5,222 bases of DNA from Paracoccaceae bacterium (GTDB taxonomy: Bacteria > Pseudomonadota > Alphaproteobacteria > Rhodobacterales > Rhodobacteraceae), in NCBI GenBank assembly GCA_007134805.1, contig SLKB01000058.1, forward strand, positions 1-5,222, read 5' to 3'. Position 1 is the stretch's first letter. Each line of letters opens with the position of its first letter. Under the pieces are notes generated by a model. That model had not been told where the DNA came from and searched no databases. It was given only the letters and a program-made list of their open reading frames with translations. Both the position numbers and the translations under genes were made by a program. This document shows, piece after piece, positions 1 through 5,222 of the stretch.

Positions 1-828
1 CATCAGGAACAGGTAGTTCACGATGTTGAGGTTCAGCGTGTCTCCACGGAAGGCGAAGTAATACACGAGAAAGACAAGCCCCGGAATGCCCACGAGCCAC
101 ATCAGGAGGCGGCTGTTTTCCAGATGCTCGGCTGGGCGGGAGGGCGTGAACTTCTCGGTCACATCCTCGCCGAGCTGTTCACGCGTGACATAGATGCTTT
201 CTGCGCCGCGCGGGATCATCAGGTAGTTCACCAGCGGGATGATCACGAAGAGCACGGCGACGATCGCGAGGTTGAAGCCTGCGAAGATCGTCTGGTCGGT
301 CGAGATGATGCCGATGGCGTCCTCGGTGAAATGCCCCGGCGTCGAGATCGTGAGCGGGATCGACCCTGCCAGCCCTGCATGCCAGATGACGAAGCCCGAA
401 TAGGCCGAGGCGATAAGCAGGCGGTAATCGACCACAACCTGCCGGGCAAGCTCGCGCGCAAAGAGCGCGCCGACCACCAGCCCGAAGCCCCAGTTGATCC
501 AGGACGCCATCAGCGAGACCACTGTCACGAGGATGATCGCGGAGCCCGGCGAAGTCGCGAGCCCTGCAAGAAAGGCGAGCCCTTTCTTGATTGGCGGCGA
601 TGACGCGAGGATGAAGCCCGTAACCAGCACGAGCAGCATCTGCATCGAGAAGGTCAGAAGCCCCCAGAAACCATCGCCCCAGATCTCGATGACGCGAAGC
701 GGGGTAGTGCCCTCGAAGAGCATTGCCGAGCCTGCCGCGACAATGGTCAGGATCAGGACAAAGATGAACGGGTCCGGCAGGTAGCGATCCATGATCGCCA
801 CTGCCGGGCGTGAGACTGCGCGTAGCAC
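1..828 (-). CDS. atoE: Short-chain fatty acid transporter, AtoE family (C-terminus beyond window)
   Basis: Inner-membrane permease of the AtoE/short-chain fatty acid transporter family (SCFA_trans), which takes up acetoacetate, butyrate and similar acids for CoA activation. The first 276 residues are visible; the E. coli protein is about 440, so roughly the last third is missing. I recognise the family from recalled E. coli AtoE: WLPDP-like YLPDP at residues 16-20, IWGDGFWGLLTFSMQM at 49-64, the very conserved INWGFGLVVGALFARE at 111-126, and a TPG at 163-165. Hydrophobic helices lie near 21-38, 55-75, 98-122, 137-158, 180-204 and 240-260. The start is GTG at 828: it follows GGGAGG with good spacing, and counting from it puts YLPDP exactly where E. 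coli AtoE has WLPDP (ending at residue 20). An internal ATG at 792 has no such support. It lies 74 bp downstream of secB. Transport family is well supported; the exact substrate is not. Confidence 0.9.
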   Translation of the reverse strand, partial: MLRAVSRPAVAIMDRYLPDPFIFVLILTIVAAGSAMLFEGTTPLRVIEIWGDGFWGLLTFSMQMLLVLVTGFILASSPPIKKGLAFLAGLATSPGSAIILVTVVSLMASWINWGFGLVVGALFARELARQVVVDYRLLIASAYSGFVIWHAGLAGSIPLTISTPGHFTEDAIGIISTDQTIFAGFNLAIVAVLFVIIPLVNYLMIPRGAESIYVTREQLGEDVTEKFTPSRPAEHLENSRLLMWLVGIPGLVFLVYYFAFRGDTLNLNIVNYLFLM

Positions 829-834
829 GGGTAA

Positions 835-840
835 CCTCCC
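835..840 (-). promoter_or_regulatory. Shine-Dalgarno deciding the GTG start of atoE
   Basis: Read on the minus strand, GGGAGG is followed by six bases (TTACCC) and then GTG at 828. This spacing is near ideal and favours the GTG over the ATG 12 codons downstream, which has no purine-rich sequence before it. Confidence 0.7.
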
Positions 841-856
841 TTGATGTGGAGGGTCG

Positions 857-886
857 ATACTAGCGGGGGTCCGTTCCGGGGTTCAA
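857..886 (-). promoter_or_regulatory. Possible sigma70-type promoter for atoE
   Basis: On the minus strand TTGAAC (886-881) and TAGTAT (862-857) are separated by 18 bases; each matches four of six consensus positions. This would start transcription about 20-25 bases before the GTG codon. It fits the view that atoE is expressed independently of secB. It is a visual match only, in a GC-rich genome where AT-containing hexamers stand out. Confidence 0.4.
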
Positions 887-902
887 GGGCACGGTGCGCG
901 GG

Positions 903-1427
903 TCAGTTCGAGGGTTGCGCGGCCTGATCGGCCTGCGCCTTGAGCGCGGCCTGACGCTGCAATTCCTGCTTGTAGAGCGCCAGGAAATCGACTGTCTCGA
1001 GGTTGAGCGGCGGGAAACCGCCATCGCGGGTGACATCCGAGATGATGCGCCGCGCGAAGGGGAAGATCAGCCGTGGGCATTCGATCAGCAGGAAAGGGTG
1101 CATCTGCTCTTTCGGCACGCCTTCGATCAGGAAGACGCCGACATAGTCAAGCTCGATCAGGAACAGCACCTGACCGTCTTCCTTGTTGGACGAGGTCACC
1201 TTGAACTTCGTGCCGACCTCGAACTGGTTTTCAGCGTCGCGCTTGTTGGCGTCGAGGCTGACCTGCACCTTGATGTCGGGCTGCACATTGGTGCCTTGCA
1301 GCTTTTTCTGGGCAGCGACATTCTCGAAGGAAAGATCGCGCATGAACTGCGCGAGGATGCGGACATTGACCTTCGGAGGGGTTTCAGCGCCTGCGGCGCC
1401 ATTGCTCGGGGTCGATGCGTCGGACAT
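903..1427 (-). CDS. secB: Protein-export chaperone SecB
   Basis: Cytoplasmic tetrameric chaperone that keeps preproteins unfolded and delivers them to SecA for Sec-dependent export. The 174 residues fit alphaproteobacterial SecB (E. coli 155). After a non-conserved N-terminus, the core begins at VRILAQFMRDLSFEN (22-36). The family hallmark follows at about 115-155: IECPRLIFPFARRIISDV, then a DGGFPPLNLETVDFLALY stretch that corresponds to the E. coli GTFPQLNLAPVNF segment. The tail from 156 is Gln/Ala-rich. The ATG at 1427 is preceded by AGGAG with six bases of spacing. It lies 64 bp downstream of fxsA on the same strand and no clear terminator stands between them, so co-transcription from the fxsA promoter is likely. 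I see no classical hairpin-plus-T-run terminator after its stop codon. Confidence 0.97.
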   Translation of the reverse strand: MSDASTPSNGAAGAETPPKVNVRILAQFMRDLSFENVAAQKKLQGTNVQPDIKVQVSLDANKRDAENQFEVGTKFKVTSSNKEDGQVLFLIELDYVGVFLIEGVPKEQMHPFLLIECPRLIFPFARRIISDVTRDGGFPPLNLETVDFLALYKQELQRQAALKAQADQAAQPSN

Positions 1428-1491
1428 GTCGGGCTCCTGTTGTCGGGTGTTCGGGATTTGGTCCGCCTTCTATCAGCCCGGCAGGGGCGGC

Positions 1492-1968
1492 TCAATCCCG
1501 CTTTTCCGGGTCCCTCAGGCGGCGGTCGCGTTCCACGGTGTCAGGGTCGCGCTCGAAATCGCCCTCGATGATGTCACCGCGCGGACGGGGCCCGGGGTGC
1601 CCGTGCTTTTCCTGAACAGCCGTCTGGATCCGGATCAGGACGCGCGCAAGGATCAGGTGCCGGATCACTGGCACGAGCAGCAGCGCACCCAGAAGATCCG
1701 TGAAAAACCCAGGCAGGACAAGCGCCACCGCGCCCACAAGCCGCAGTGCAGAATGGGCCATGGGGCTCGCGGGGCTTGCGTCGCGGGCAAGGGCCGCGCG
1801 CACATCGCCGGCGTTGCGCTGCGGCTCCAGCCGCATGAGCACGATGCCGAGCGCGCCGGTCACGAAAACTTCGGCTAGCGTTCCGGTCACGCCAATGTGT
1901 CCGCCAATCTGGACGAAAAGCGCGATTTCAATGATCGGGATCGCCAGGAGCGCCAGTAAAACCCACAT
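1492..1968 (-). CDS. fxsA: FxsA family membrane protein
   Basis: Small inner-membrane protein of the FxsA family, named for E. coli FxsA, whose overproduction relieves F-plasmid exclusion of phage T7; the normal cellular function is not established. The 158 residues equal the E. coli length as I recall it. Hydrophobic segments lie at about 1-20 (WVLLALLAIPIIEIALFV, with the conserved PIIEI), 24-46 and 76-104, the last containing LPGFFTDLLGALLLVP, a strong family signature. The C-terminal tail is hydrophilic and carries the typical DIIEGDFER (132-140) followed by charged residues. I chose the ATG at 1968 because the purine-rich GAAGGGAAG stands just before it and the hydrophobic segment starts at once; an upstream in-frame TTG at 2022 would add 18 polar residues and lacks support. 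It is divergent from timA and leads into secB. Confidence 0.93.
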   Translation of the reverse strand: MWVLLALLAIPIIEIALFVQIGGHIGVTGTLAEVFVTGALGIVLMRLEPQRNAGDVRAALARDASPASPMAHSALRLVGAVALVLPGFFTDLLGALLLVPVIRHLILARVLIRIQTAVQEKHGHPGPRPRGDIIEGDFERDPDTVERDRRLRDPEKRD

Positions 1969-2077
1969 TTTGCTTCCCTTCGCGTTACTCTGTTGGCCTC
2001 TTGTTGTGGACTCGGCCGGCAACGCGCCTTACATAGACACCTGACCGCCGCGATGACAACTCTTGGCCGAGGAAACA
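1969..2077. promoter_or_regulatory. Divergent intergenic region fxsA / timA
   Basis: This 109-bp gap holds the 5' ends of two divergent units and must contain at least one promoter for each. For timA the best plus-strand pair I can find is TGGACT (2007-2012) and TACATA (2030-2035) with 17 bases between, which is weak. The timA ribosome binding site is GAGGA at 2069-2073, four bases before the ATG. A GANTC site (GACTC, 2009-2013) is present. No obvious repressor operator beyond the short palindrome CGGCCG was found. Confidence 0.6.
2030..2059 (-). promoter_or_regulatory. Possible promoter for fxsA-secB
   Basis: On the minus strand TTGTCA (2059-2054, five of six to the -35 consensus) is followed after 18 bases by TATGTA (2035-2030, three of six). 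It would give a leader of about 55 bases before the fxsA start. The -35 is convincing, the -10 is poor. The same six base pairs serve as the candidate -10 for timA on the other strand, so the two promoters would overlap. Confidence 0.35.
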
Positions 2078-2746
2078 ATGGAACCTGCCGTGATCCAGCT
2101 GCTGATACTCGCCGGAATAGCTGTTTTTCTGATCCTGCGGCTGCGTGCCGTGCTGGGCTCACGTGACGGGTTCGAGCAGAAGCCGATTGCCCGCGATGGC
2201 GCGGCGGCGCCTTCACAGGCCAAACCGAAGTTCGAGGTGATCGAAGGCGGGCCGGATACCGACATCATCGACCATGTGCCCGAGGGCTCCGACATGGCCA
2301 AGGCGCTGGGGCGGATGAAAGCATTCGACCCGGAATTTCATGTGGGTGAATTCCTCAAGGGGGCCGGTGGCGCCTATGAGATGATCCTGATGGCCTTCGA
2401 GAATTCGGATCTCGACTCGATCCTGCCCTTCCTGTCGCGCGATGTGTTCAATTCCTTCGACGAAGTGGTGCAGTTGCGCGAGCGGGAGGGCCTGCGTGTG
2501 GATGCGACCTTCGTGGGGCTGCGCAATATCAAGATCACCGATGCGCGCTTCGATGAAGAGACCAAGGAAGGCGAGGTCACGGTAACGTTGGAGGGCGAGC
2601 TGACCTCGGTTGTGCGCAAGGCCGAGACGGATGAGATTGTCGAGGGCGATCCAAACGTGATCAAGCGCCAGAAGGATGTCTGGACCTTTGCGCGCGACAT
2701 GACATCGGAAAGCCCGAACTGGAAGCTTGTGGCCACTGACGGATGA
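2078..2746 (+). CDS. timA: TimA, Tim44-domain membrane-anchored protein
   Basis: Homologue of mitochondrial Tim44, the inner-membrane adaptor that tethers Hsp70 to the TIM23 import channel. In alphaproteobacteria such as Caulobacter, TimA is membrane-associated with a still unclear role. The 222 residues hold one N-terminal transmembrane segment (about 5-21, then RLR), a short linker beginning GSRDGFE (27-33) that is typical of the bacterial family, and a Tim44-like domain from about 75 to 220. The domain shows FLKGAGGAYEMILMAF (92-107), FLSRDVFNSF (118-127) and a closing W-F-R-D then PNWKLV (202-218). The ATG at 2078 has GAGGA just before it; a TTG five codons upstream is less likely. The stop overlaps the start of the Smr gene as ATGA, implying coupled translation. 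It is divergent from fxsA-secB. Confidence 0.92.
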   Translation: MEPAVIQLLILAGIAVFLILRLRAVLGSRDGFEQKPIARDGAAAPSQAKPKFEVIEGGPDTDIIDHVPEGSDMAKALGRMKAFDPEFHVGEFLKGAGGAYEMILMAFENSDLDSILPFLSRDVFNSFDEVVQLREREGLRVDATFVGLRNIKITDARFDEETKEGEVTVTLEGELTSVVRKAETDEIVEGDPNVIKRQKDVWTFARDMTSESPNWKLVATDG

Positions 2747-3360
2747 GGCGCCGCCGCGGACAGCTTCCGCCCGAGGATCTGGAATTATGGGGCCGCGTGG
2801 TGCAGACCACGCGGCCCTTGCACTCGGATCAGAGCCTGCGGCGCGCGCGCGTCGATCTCACGGCCTCCGACCCCCCCAAGCATGGCCCGCCCAAGCATGC
2901 CGCGTCCCGGCCTGCGTCGGGCAGCTTTCGGCCAAGCCCACCGCCCGGTCGCGCGACTGCGCAGGATCTGGCGCCGCCGCTCTCCGAGCATCTGGCGCAG
3001 AAGCCTGTCACCATGGACAAGCGAAAGTTCCAGCGCATGGCGCGCGGCAAGATCGAGCCCGATGCGCGTATCGATCTGCATGGAATGACGCTGGCGCAGG
3101 CGCATGCTGCGCTCAACGGGTTCATCCTGCGTGCGCATGCCTCGGGCGCGCGACTGGTGCTGGTGATCACTGGCAAGGGCAAGTCGGTCGCCGATGACGG
3201 CCCGATCCCGCGACGCCCTGGTGCGCTGAAGCAGGACGTGCCGAAATGGCTGCGCATGGCCCCGCTGGGCGCGGTGGTGCTGGAGCTGCGCGAGGCGCAT
3301 CCCCGTCATGGCGGCAGCGGGGCCTATTACGTCTATCTGCGCCGCGCGCGGGGATCGTGA
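2743..3360 (+). CDS. smr: Smr/MutS2-type small domain protein
   Basis: Stand-alone Smr-domain protein of 205 residues. Smr domains bind or cut branched DNA or RNA; E. coli SmrB cleaves mRNA at collided ribosomes. The N-terminus has the alphaproteobacterial pattern ELWGRVVQTTRPLH (14-27). A Pro/Ala-rich linker of low complexity runs from about 40 to 90. The Smr domain lies at about 106-201: IDLHGMT (110-116), which keeps the D-x-H residues (D111, H113) tied to nuclease activity in SmrB-like proteins; ITGKGKS (142-148); VPKWL (166-170); and RHGGSGAYYVYLRR (188-201). The start is the ATG inside the ATGA overlap with the timA stop, and it has no strong Shine-Dalgarno of its own, so translational coupling is likely. 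In related genomes, as I recall, mltA precedes this gene; here it does not. Substrate cannot be told from sequence. Confidence 0.92.
   Translation: MRRRRGQLPPEDLELWGRVVQTTRPLHSDQSLRRARVDLTASDPPKHGPPKHAASRPASGSFRPSPPPGRATAQDLAPPLSEHLAQKPVTMDKRKFQRMARGKIEPDARIDLHGMTLAQAHAALNGFILRAHASGARLVLVITGKGKSVADDGPIPRRPGALKQDVPKWLRMAPLGAVVLELREAHPRHGGSGAYYVYLRRARGS
2790..2817 (+). repeat. Perfect 12-bp GC-rich inverted repeat inside 5' end of smr
   Basis: The left arm GGGCCGCGTGGT (2790-2801) and right arm ACCACGCGGCCC (2806-2817) are exact reverse complements with a 4-base GCAG loop. TTG follows, not a T-run. It sits 44 bp past the timA stop, within codons for the conserved GRVVQTTRP segment. It could act as an intragenic attenuator, a 3' stabiliser of a shorter timA message, or have no role. 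Confidence 0.8.
2875..2904 (+). repeat. Two-copy 15-bp tandem repeat in the smr linker
   Basis: Two 15-bp units (2875-2889 and 2890-2904) share the first ten bases CCCAAGCATG and differ at two of the last five. They encode PKHGP/PKHAA in register (PPKHG then PPKHA). The repeat begins within a run of seven C (2871-2877). It lies in the non-conserved Pro-rich linker between the N-terminal motif and the Smr domain. Confidence 0.75.
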
Positions 3361-3376
3361 ATTGTGCAGTGGCATT

Positions 3377-3409
3377 CGGTCGCGGTTCCCTGTAAGGGGC
3401 CGCGGACCG
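3377..3409 (+). other. Intergenic hairpin directly upstream of the tgt ribosome binding site
   Basis: Between smr and tgt the RNA can fold into a stem of 14 pairs. The outer part pairs 3377-3381 with 3405-3409 and 3382-3385 with 3400-3403, leaving G3404 bulged. The inner part pairs 3387-3391 with 3395-3399 (one G-U), leaving T3386 bulged, and closes on the loop GTA. No T-run follows, so it is not a textbook terminator. It ends four bases before the tgt Shine-Dalgarno, so it could affect ribosome access, transcription read-through or mRNA processing. Confidence 0.6.
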
Positions 3410-3413
3410 GGCA

Positions 3414-3418
3414 GAGGA
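3414..3418 (+). promoter_or_regulatory. Shine-Dalgarno deciding the tgt start
   Basis: GAGGA at 3414-3418 stands five bases before the ATG at 3424. This supports ATG 3424 over the in-frame GTG at 3364, which would add 20 residues unlike known Tgt N-termini and translate through the intergenic hairpin. Confidence 0.7.
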
Positions 3419-3423
3419 CAGGG

Positions 3424-4587
3424 ATGCAGCACGAGGCAGGCCATGAGGCGCGCGCGCCCGCGCGCTTCCGCTTTGAGATCACCGCGCGCGACGAGCGCGC
3501 GCGGCAGGGCGTGATCACCACCCCGCGGGGGCGCATCCGCACGCCGGCCTTTATGCCGGTGGGCACTGCGGCGACCGTGAAGGCGATGCTGCCCGAAAGT
3601 GTGCGCGCGACCGGGGCGGATATCCTTCTGGGCAATACCTATCACCTGATGCTGCGCCCGAGTGCCGAGCGGATCGCGGATCTCGGCGGGTTGCACCGCT
3701 TCATGAACTGGGAACGGCCGATCCTGACGGATTCTGGCGGATTTCAGGTGATGTCGCTTGCCGCGCTGCGCAAGCTCTCTGAGGAGGGGGTGCGCTTTGC
3801 CAGCCATATCGACGGCTCGCGCCATATGCTCTCGCCCGAACGCTCGATGGAGATCCAGTGCCTGCTCGGGTCGGATATCGTGATGGCCTTTGACGAATGC
3901 ACCCCCTGGCCGGCCGAGGAGATGGTCGCGCGCGCCTCGATGGAGCTGTCGATGCGCTGGGCCGAGCGGTCGCGCGCGGCCTTCGGCGATCGGCCGGGAT
4001 ATGCACTTTTCGGCATCCAGCAGGGCTCGGTCTATCATGACCAGCGCGCCGAGAGTGCCGCGCGGCTGCGCGAGATCGGCTTTGACGGCTATGCGCTGGG
4101 CGGGCTTGCCGTGGGCGAGGGGCAGGCGGTGATGTTCGACGTGCTCGACTACGCGCCCGGTCAATTGCCTGAGGACAAGCCGCGCTACCTGATGGGTGTG
4201 GGGAAGCCCGATGATATTGTCGGCGCAGTGCAGCGCGGCGTGGACATGTTCGATTGCGTGCTGCCCTCGCGCTCTGGCAGGACGGGGCAGGGCTGGACGG
4301 CGCGCGGGCCCGTGAACCTGCGCAATGCGCGCCACCGTGACGATCCGCGCCCTCTGGAAGAAGATTGCGACTGCCCGGCCTGCCGCGGATACAGCCGCGC
4401 CTATCTGCATCACGTCATCCGCGCCGATGAGATCATCGGGTCGATGTTGCTGACCTGGCATAATCTTGCATATTACCAGCAGTTGATGCAGGGCTTGCGC
4501 GATGCGATCGGGGCGGGCACGCTCGAGAGCTTCGCCGCGCGCTTCCATGCGCGGCGCGCCGAAGGGGACATCCCGCCGGTATCGTGA
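3424..4587 (+). CDS. tgt: tRNA-guanine transglycosylase
   Basis: Exchanges the wobble guanine of tRNAs with GUN anticodons (Asp, Asn, His, Tyr) for preQ1, on the way to queuosine. From ATG 3424 the protein has 387 residues, close to the 386 of Zymomonas Tgt. Visible motifs are TPAFMPVGT (40-48), NTYHLMLRP (71-79), LTDSGGFQ with catalytic Asp103 (101-108), [10 protein letters not shown] with Asp157 and Cys159 in the base pocket (154-163), GIQQGSVY (197-204), GGLAVGEG (226-233, the Leu-Ala-Val of the preQ1-specific bacterial form), and [14 protein letters not shown] with nucleophile Asp277 (276-289). The zinc site is complete: C315, C317, C320 and H346. A minor oddity is PSRSGR where I recall PTRSGR as usual. 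The gene follows smr by 63 bp and precedes psd by 20 bp, so they are probably co-transcribed. Confidence 0.98.
   Translation: MQHEAGHEARAPARFRFEITARDERARQGVITTPRGRIRTPAFMPVGTAATVKAMLPESVRATGADILLGNTYHLMLRPSAERIADLGGLHRFMNWERPILTDSGGFQVMSLAALRKLSEEGVRFASHIDGSRHMLSPERSMEIQCLLGSDIVMAFDECTPWPAEEMVARASMELSMRWAERSRAAFGDRPGYALFGIQQGSVYHDQRAESAARLREIGFDGYALGGLAVGEGQAVMFDVLDYAPGQLPEDKPRYLMGVGKPDDIVGAVQRGVDMFDCVLPSRSGRTGQGWTARGPVNLRNARHRDDPRPLEEDCDCPACRGYSRAYLHHVIRADEIIGSMLLTWHNLAYYQQLMQGLRDAIGAGTLESFAARFHARRAEGDIPPVS
3447..3504 (+). repeat. CG-alternating palindromes at the 5' end of tgt
   Basis: Two self-complementary tracts lie in the first 27 codons. The first is the 12-base perfect palindrome GGCGCGCGCGCC (3447-3458), followed by more CG alternation to 3465. 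The second is an inverted repeat with 9-base arms (3482-3490 and 3496-3504) around the loop ACGAG. They encode the poorly conserved, Ala/Arg-rich start of Tgt. Arg and Ala codons in a GC-rich genome readily produce such tracts. Confidence 0.6.
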
Positions 4588-4597
4588 GTCCGAAGTT

Positions 4598-4603
4598 AGG
4601 AGG
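4598..4603 (+). promoter_or_regulatory. Full-consensus Shine-Dalgarno of psd
   Basis: AGGAGG, a perfect anti-16S match, stands four bases before the ATG at 4608, within the 20-bp gap after the tgt stop. It fixes the psd start and suggests efficient initiation on a shared transcript with tgt. Confidence 0.8.
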
Positions 4604-4607
4604 CCCC

Positions 4608-5222
4608 ATGGCCGCAGACATGCTTTCGACTGTCGTCAAGCCGATCCACCGTGAGGGGGTCAAGTTCATCGCCATCTTCGGCGTGCTGGCGGTGGTCTTG
4701 TTCCTCATCTGGCAGCCGCTGGGCTGGATCGGGTTGGGACTGACGATCTGGTGCTATTATTTCTTCCGCGATCCCTTGCGCCATGTGCCTGCGCGCGAGG
4801 GGCTGCTGGTCAGCCCCGCCGATGGGGTGATCTCGCTCATCGAGCCTGCAGTGCCACCTGCCGAGCTGGAGATGGGCGCCCGCCCGCTCACGCGCGTGTC
4901 GGTCTTCATGAACGTGTTCAACTGCCATGTGAACCGCGTCCCCATTGGCGGCAAGATCACCAGGATCGCCTACCGGCCAGGCAAGTTTCTCAATGCCTCG
5001 CTCGACAAGGCGAGCGAAGACAATGAGCGCAATGGCCTAGTCCTGCAGATGGCGGATGGGCGTCAGGTGGGCGTGGTGCAGATCGCAGGGCTCGTTGCGC
5101 GGCGGATCCTGTGCGAGGTCACCGAGGGCGCCGAGCTGGCGACGGGCGCGCGTTTCGGGCTGATCCGCTTCGGCTCGCGCGTGGATGTCTATCTGCCCGA
5201 CGGGGTGGAGCCTCTGGTGGCG
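4608..5222 (+). CDS. psd: Phosphatidylserine decarboxylase proenzyme (C-terminus beyond window)
   Basis: Converts phosphatidylserine to phosphatidylethanolamine at the inner membrane, using a pyruvoyl group made by self-cleavage. The 205 residues visible belong to the short class of bacterial Psd (about 215-235 residues), so only a few dozen at most are missing. A hydrophobic segment lies at about 19-52, split by WQPLGW, and is followed by FFRDP (52-56). Catalytic-type motifs are SPADG (69-73, Asp72), [11 protein letters not shown] (100-110, His107) and [20 protein letters not shown] (122-141). RFGSR (187-191) carries the Gly189-Ser190 pair where cleavage should yield the small alpha subunit with its pyruvoyl group. 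This GS site replaces the LGST of E. coli Psd. The start has a full-consensus Shine-Dalgarno. In relatives, pssA (phosphatidylserine synthase) often follows; the window ends too early to see it. Confidence 0.95.
   Translation, partial: MAADMLSTVVKPIHREGVKFIAIFGVLAVVLFLIWQPLGWIGLGLTIWCYYFFRDPLRHVPAREGLLVSPADGVISLIEPAVPPAELEMGARPLTRVSVFMNVFNCHVNRVPIGGKITRIAYRPGKFLNASLDKASEDNERNGLVLQMADGRQVGVVQIAGLVARRILCEVTEGAELATGARFGLIRFGSRVDVYLPDGVEPLVA

Noticed and set aside
124..784. Plus-strand open frames opposite atoE
   Set aside because: Their translations are rich in Arg, Asp and His without domains, while the minus strand gives a continuous AtoE-like membrane protein.
829..902. Intrinsic terminator after secB
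   Set aside because: No GC-rich inverted repeat followed by a T-run is visible on the minus strand in this 74-bp gap; only a possible atoE promoter.
1463..1490. Possible hairpin terminator between fxsA and secB
   Set aside because: Only a 5-bp stem (CCGCC with GGCGG) around an 18-base loop and no T-run; too weak to call.
894..1571. A 225-codon plus-strand open frame opposite secB
   Set aside because: It is the mirror of secB and the end of fxsA; the SecB motifs on the minus strand are unmistakable and this frame shows none.
1969..2022. Extended fxsA start at a TTG codon (2022)
   Set aside because: The 18 added residues are polar and unlike FxsA N-termini; the ATG at 1968 has a purine-rich ribosome binding site and begins the first membrane segment.
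3364..3423. Extended tgt start at GTG 3364
   Set aside because: It would add 20 non-conserved residues and translate the intergenic hairpin; ATG 3424 has a good Shine-Dalgarno and gives the usual Tgt length.
3361..3423. preQ1 riboswitch upstream of tgt
   Set aside because: The gap folds into a simple bulged hairpin and lacks the A-rich 3' pseudoknot strand of known preQ1 classes.
2785..4548. A 587-codon open frame on the minus strand opposite smr and tgt
   Set aside because: It is antisense to two well-conserved genes, has no recognisable motif and an Arg/His/Ala/Pro-rich composition, and is explained by GC3 bias in the true genes suppressing stops on the other strand.

Overview
The window is ordinary, densely packed bacterial chromosome with high G+C and strong GC3 bias. 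The gene set and protein sequences point to an alphaproteobacterium, most likely order Rhodobacterales (family Rhodobacteraceae/Paracoccaceae). The clues are a Tim44-like TimA protein, an alphaproteobacterial SecB with a low-complexity Ala/Gln-rich tail, and a short one-domain phosphatidylserine decarboxylase. I see no rRNA, tRNA, CRISPR array, insertion sequence, phage gene or att site.

Layout. A divergent intergenic region at about 1969-2077 splits the window. Leftwards (minus strand) run fxsA (1968-1492), secB (1427-903) and a 5'-partial-in-window short-chain fatty acid transporter of the AtoE type (828 to the left edge; its C-terminus lies outside). Rightwards (plus strand) run timA (2078-2746), a Smr-domain gene overlapping it by ATGA (2743-3360), tgt (3424-4587) and psd (4608 to the right edge; truncated). 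The rightward genes are closely spaced (4-bp overlap, 63-bp gap, 20-bp gap) and could be one transcript. fxsA and secB look like one unit. The atoE gene has its own good Shine-Dalgarno and a possible promoter, and is probably a separate transcription unit.

How the genes relate. Four of the seven products concern the inner membrane or delivery of proteins to it: SecB (export chaperone), FxsA (small membrane protein), TimA (membrane-anchored Tim44 homologue) and Psd (last step of phosphatidylethanolamine synthesis). Tgt (queuosine insertion in tRNA) and the Smr protein (a family with RNA/DNA endonuclease members, including ribosome-rescue nucleases) concern translation. AtoE serves uptake of short-chain fatty acids or ketone bodies. 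They form a conserved housekeeping neighbourhood rather than a single pathway.

Nothing here looks like a new defence, mobile or biosynthetic system. The points most worth a second look are structural: a perfect 12-bp GC-rich hairpin just inside the smr coding sequence, a 14-bp hairpin directly upstream of the tgt ribosome binding site, CG-alternating palindromes at the start of tgt, and the apparent absence of mltA from between timA and smr.
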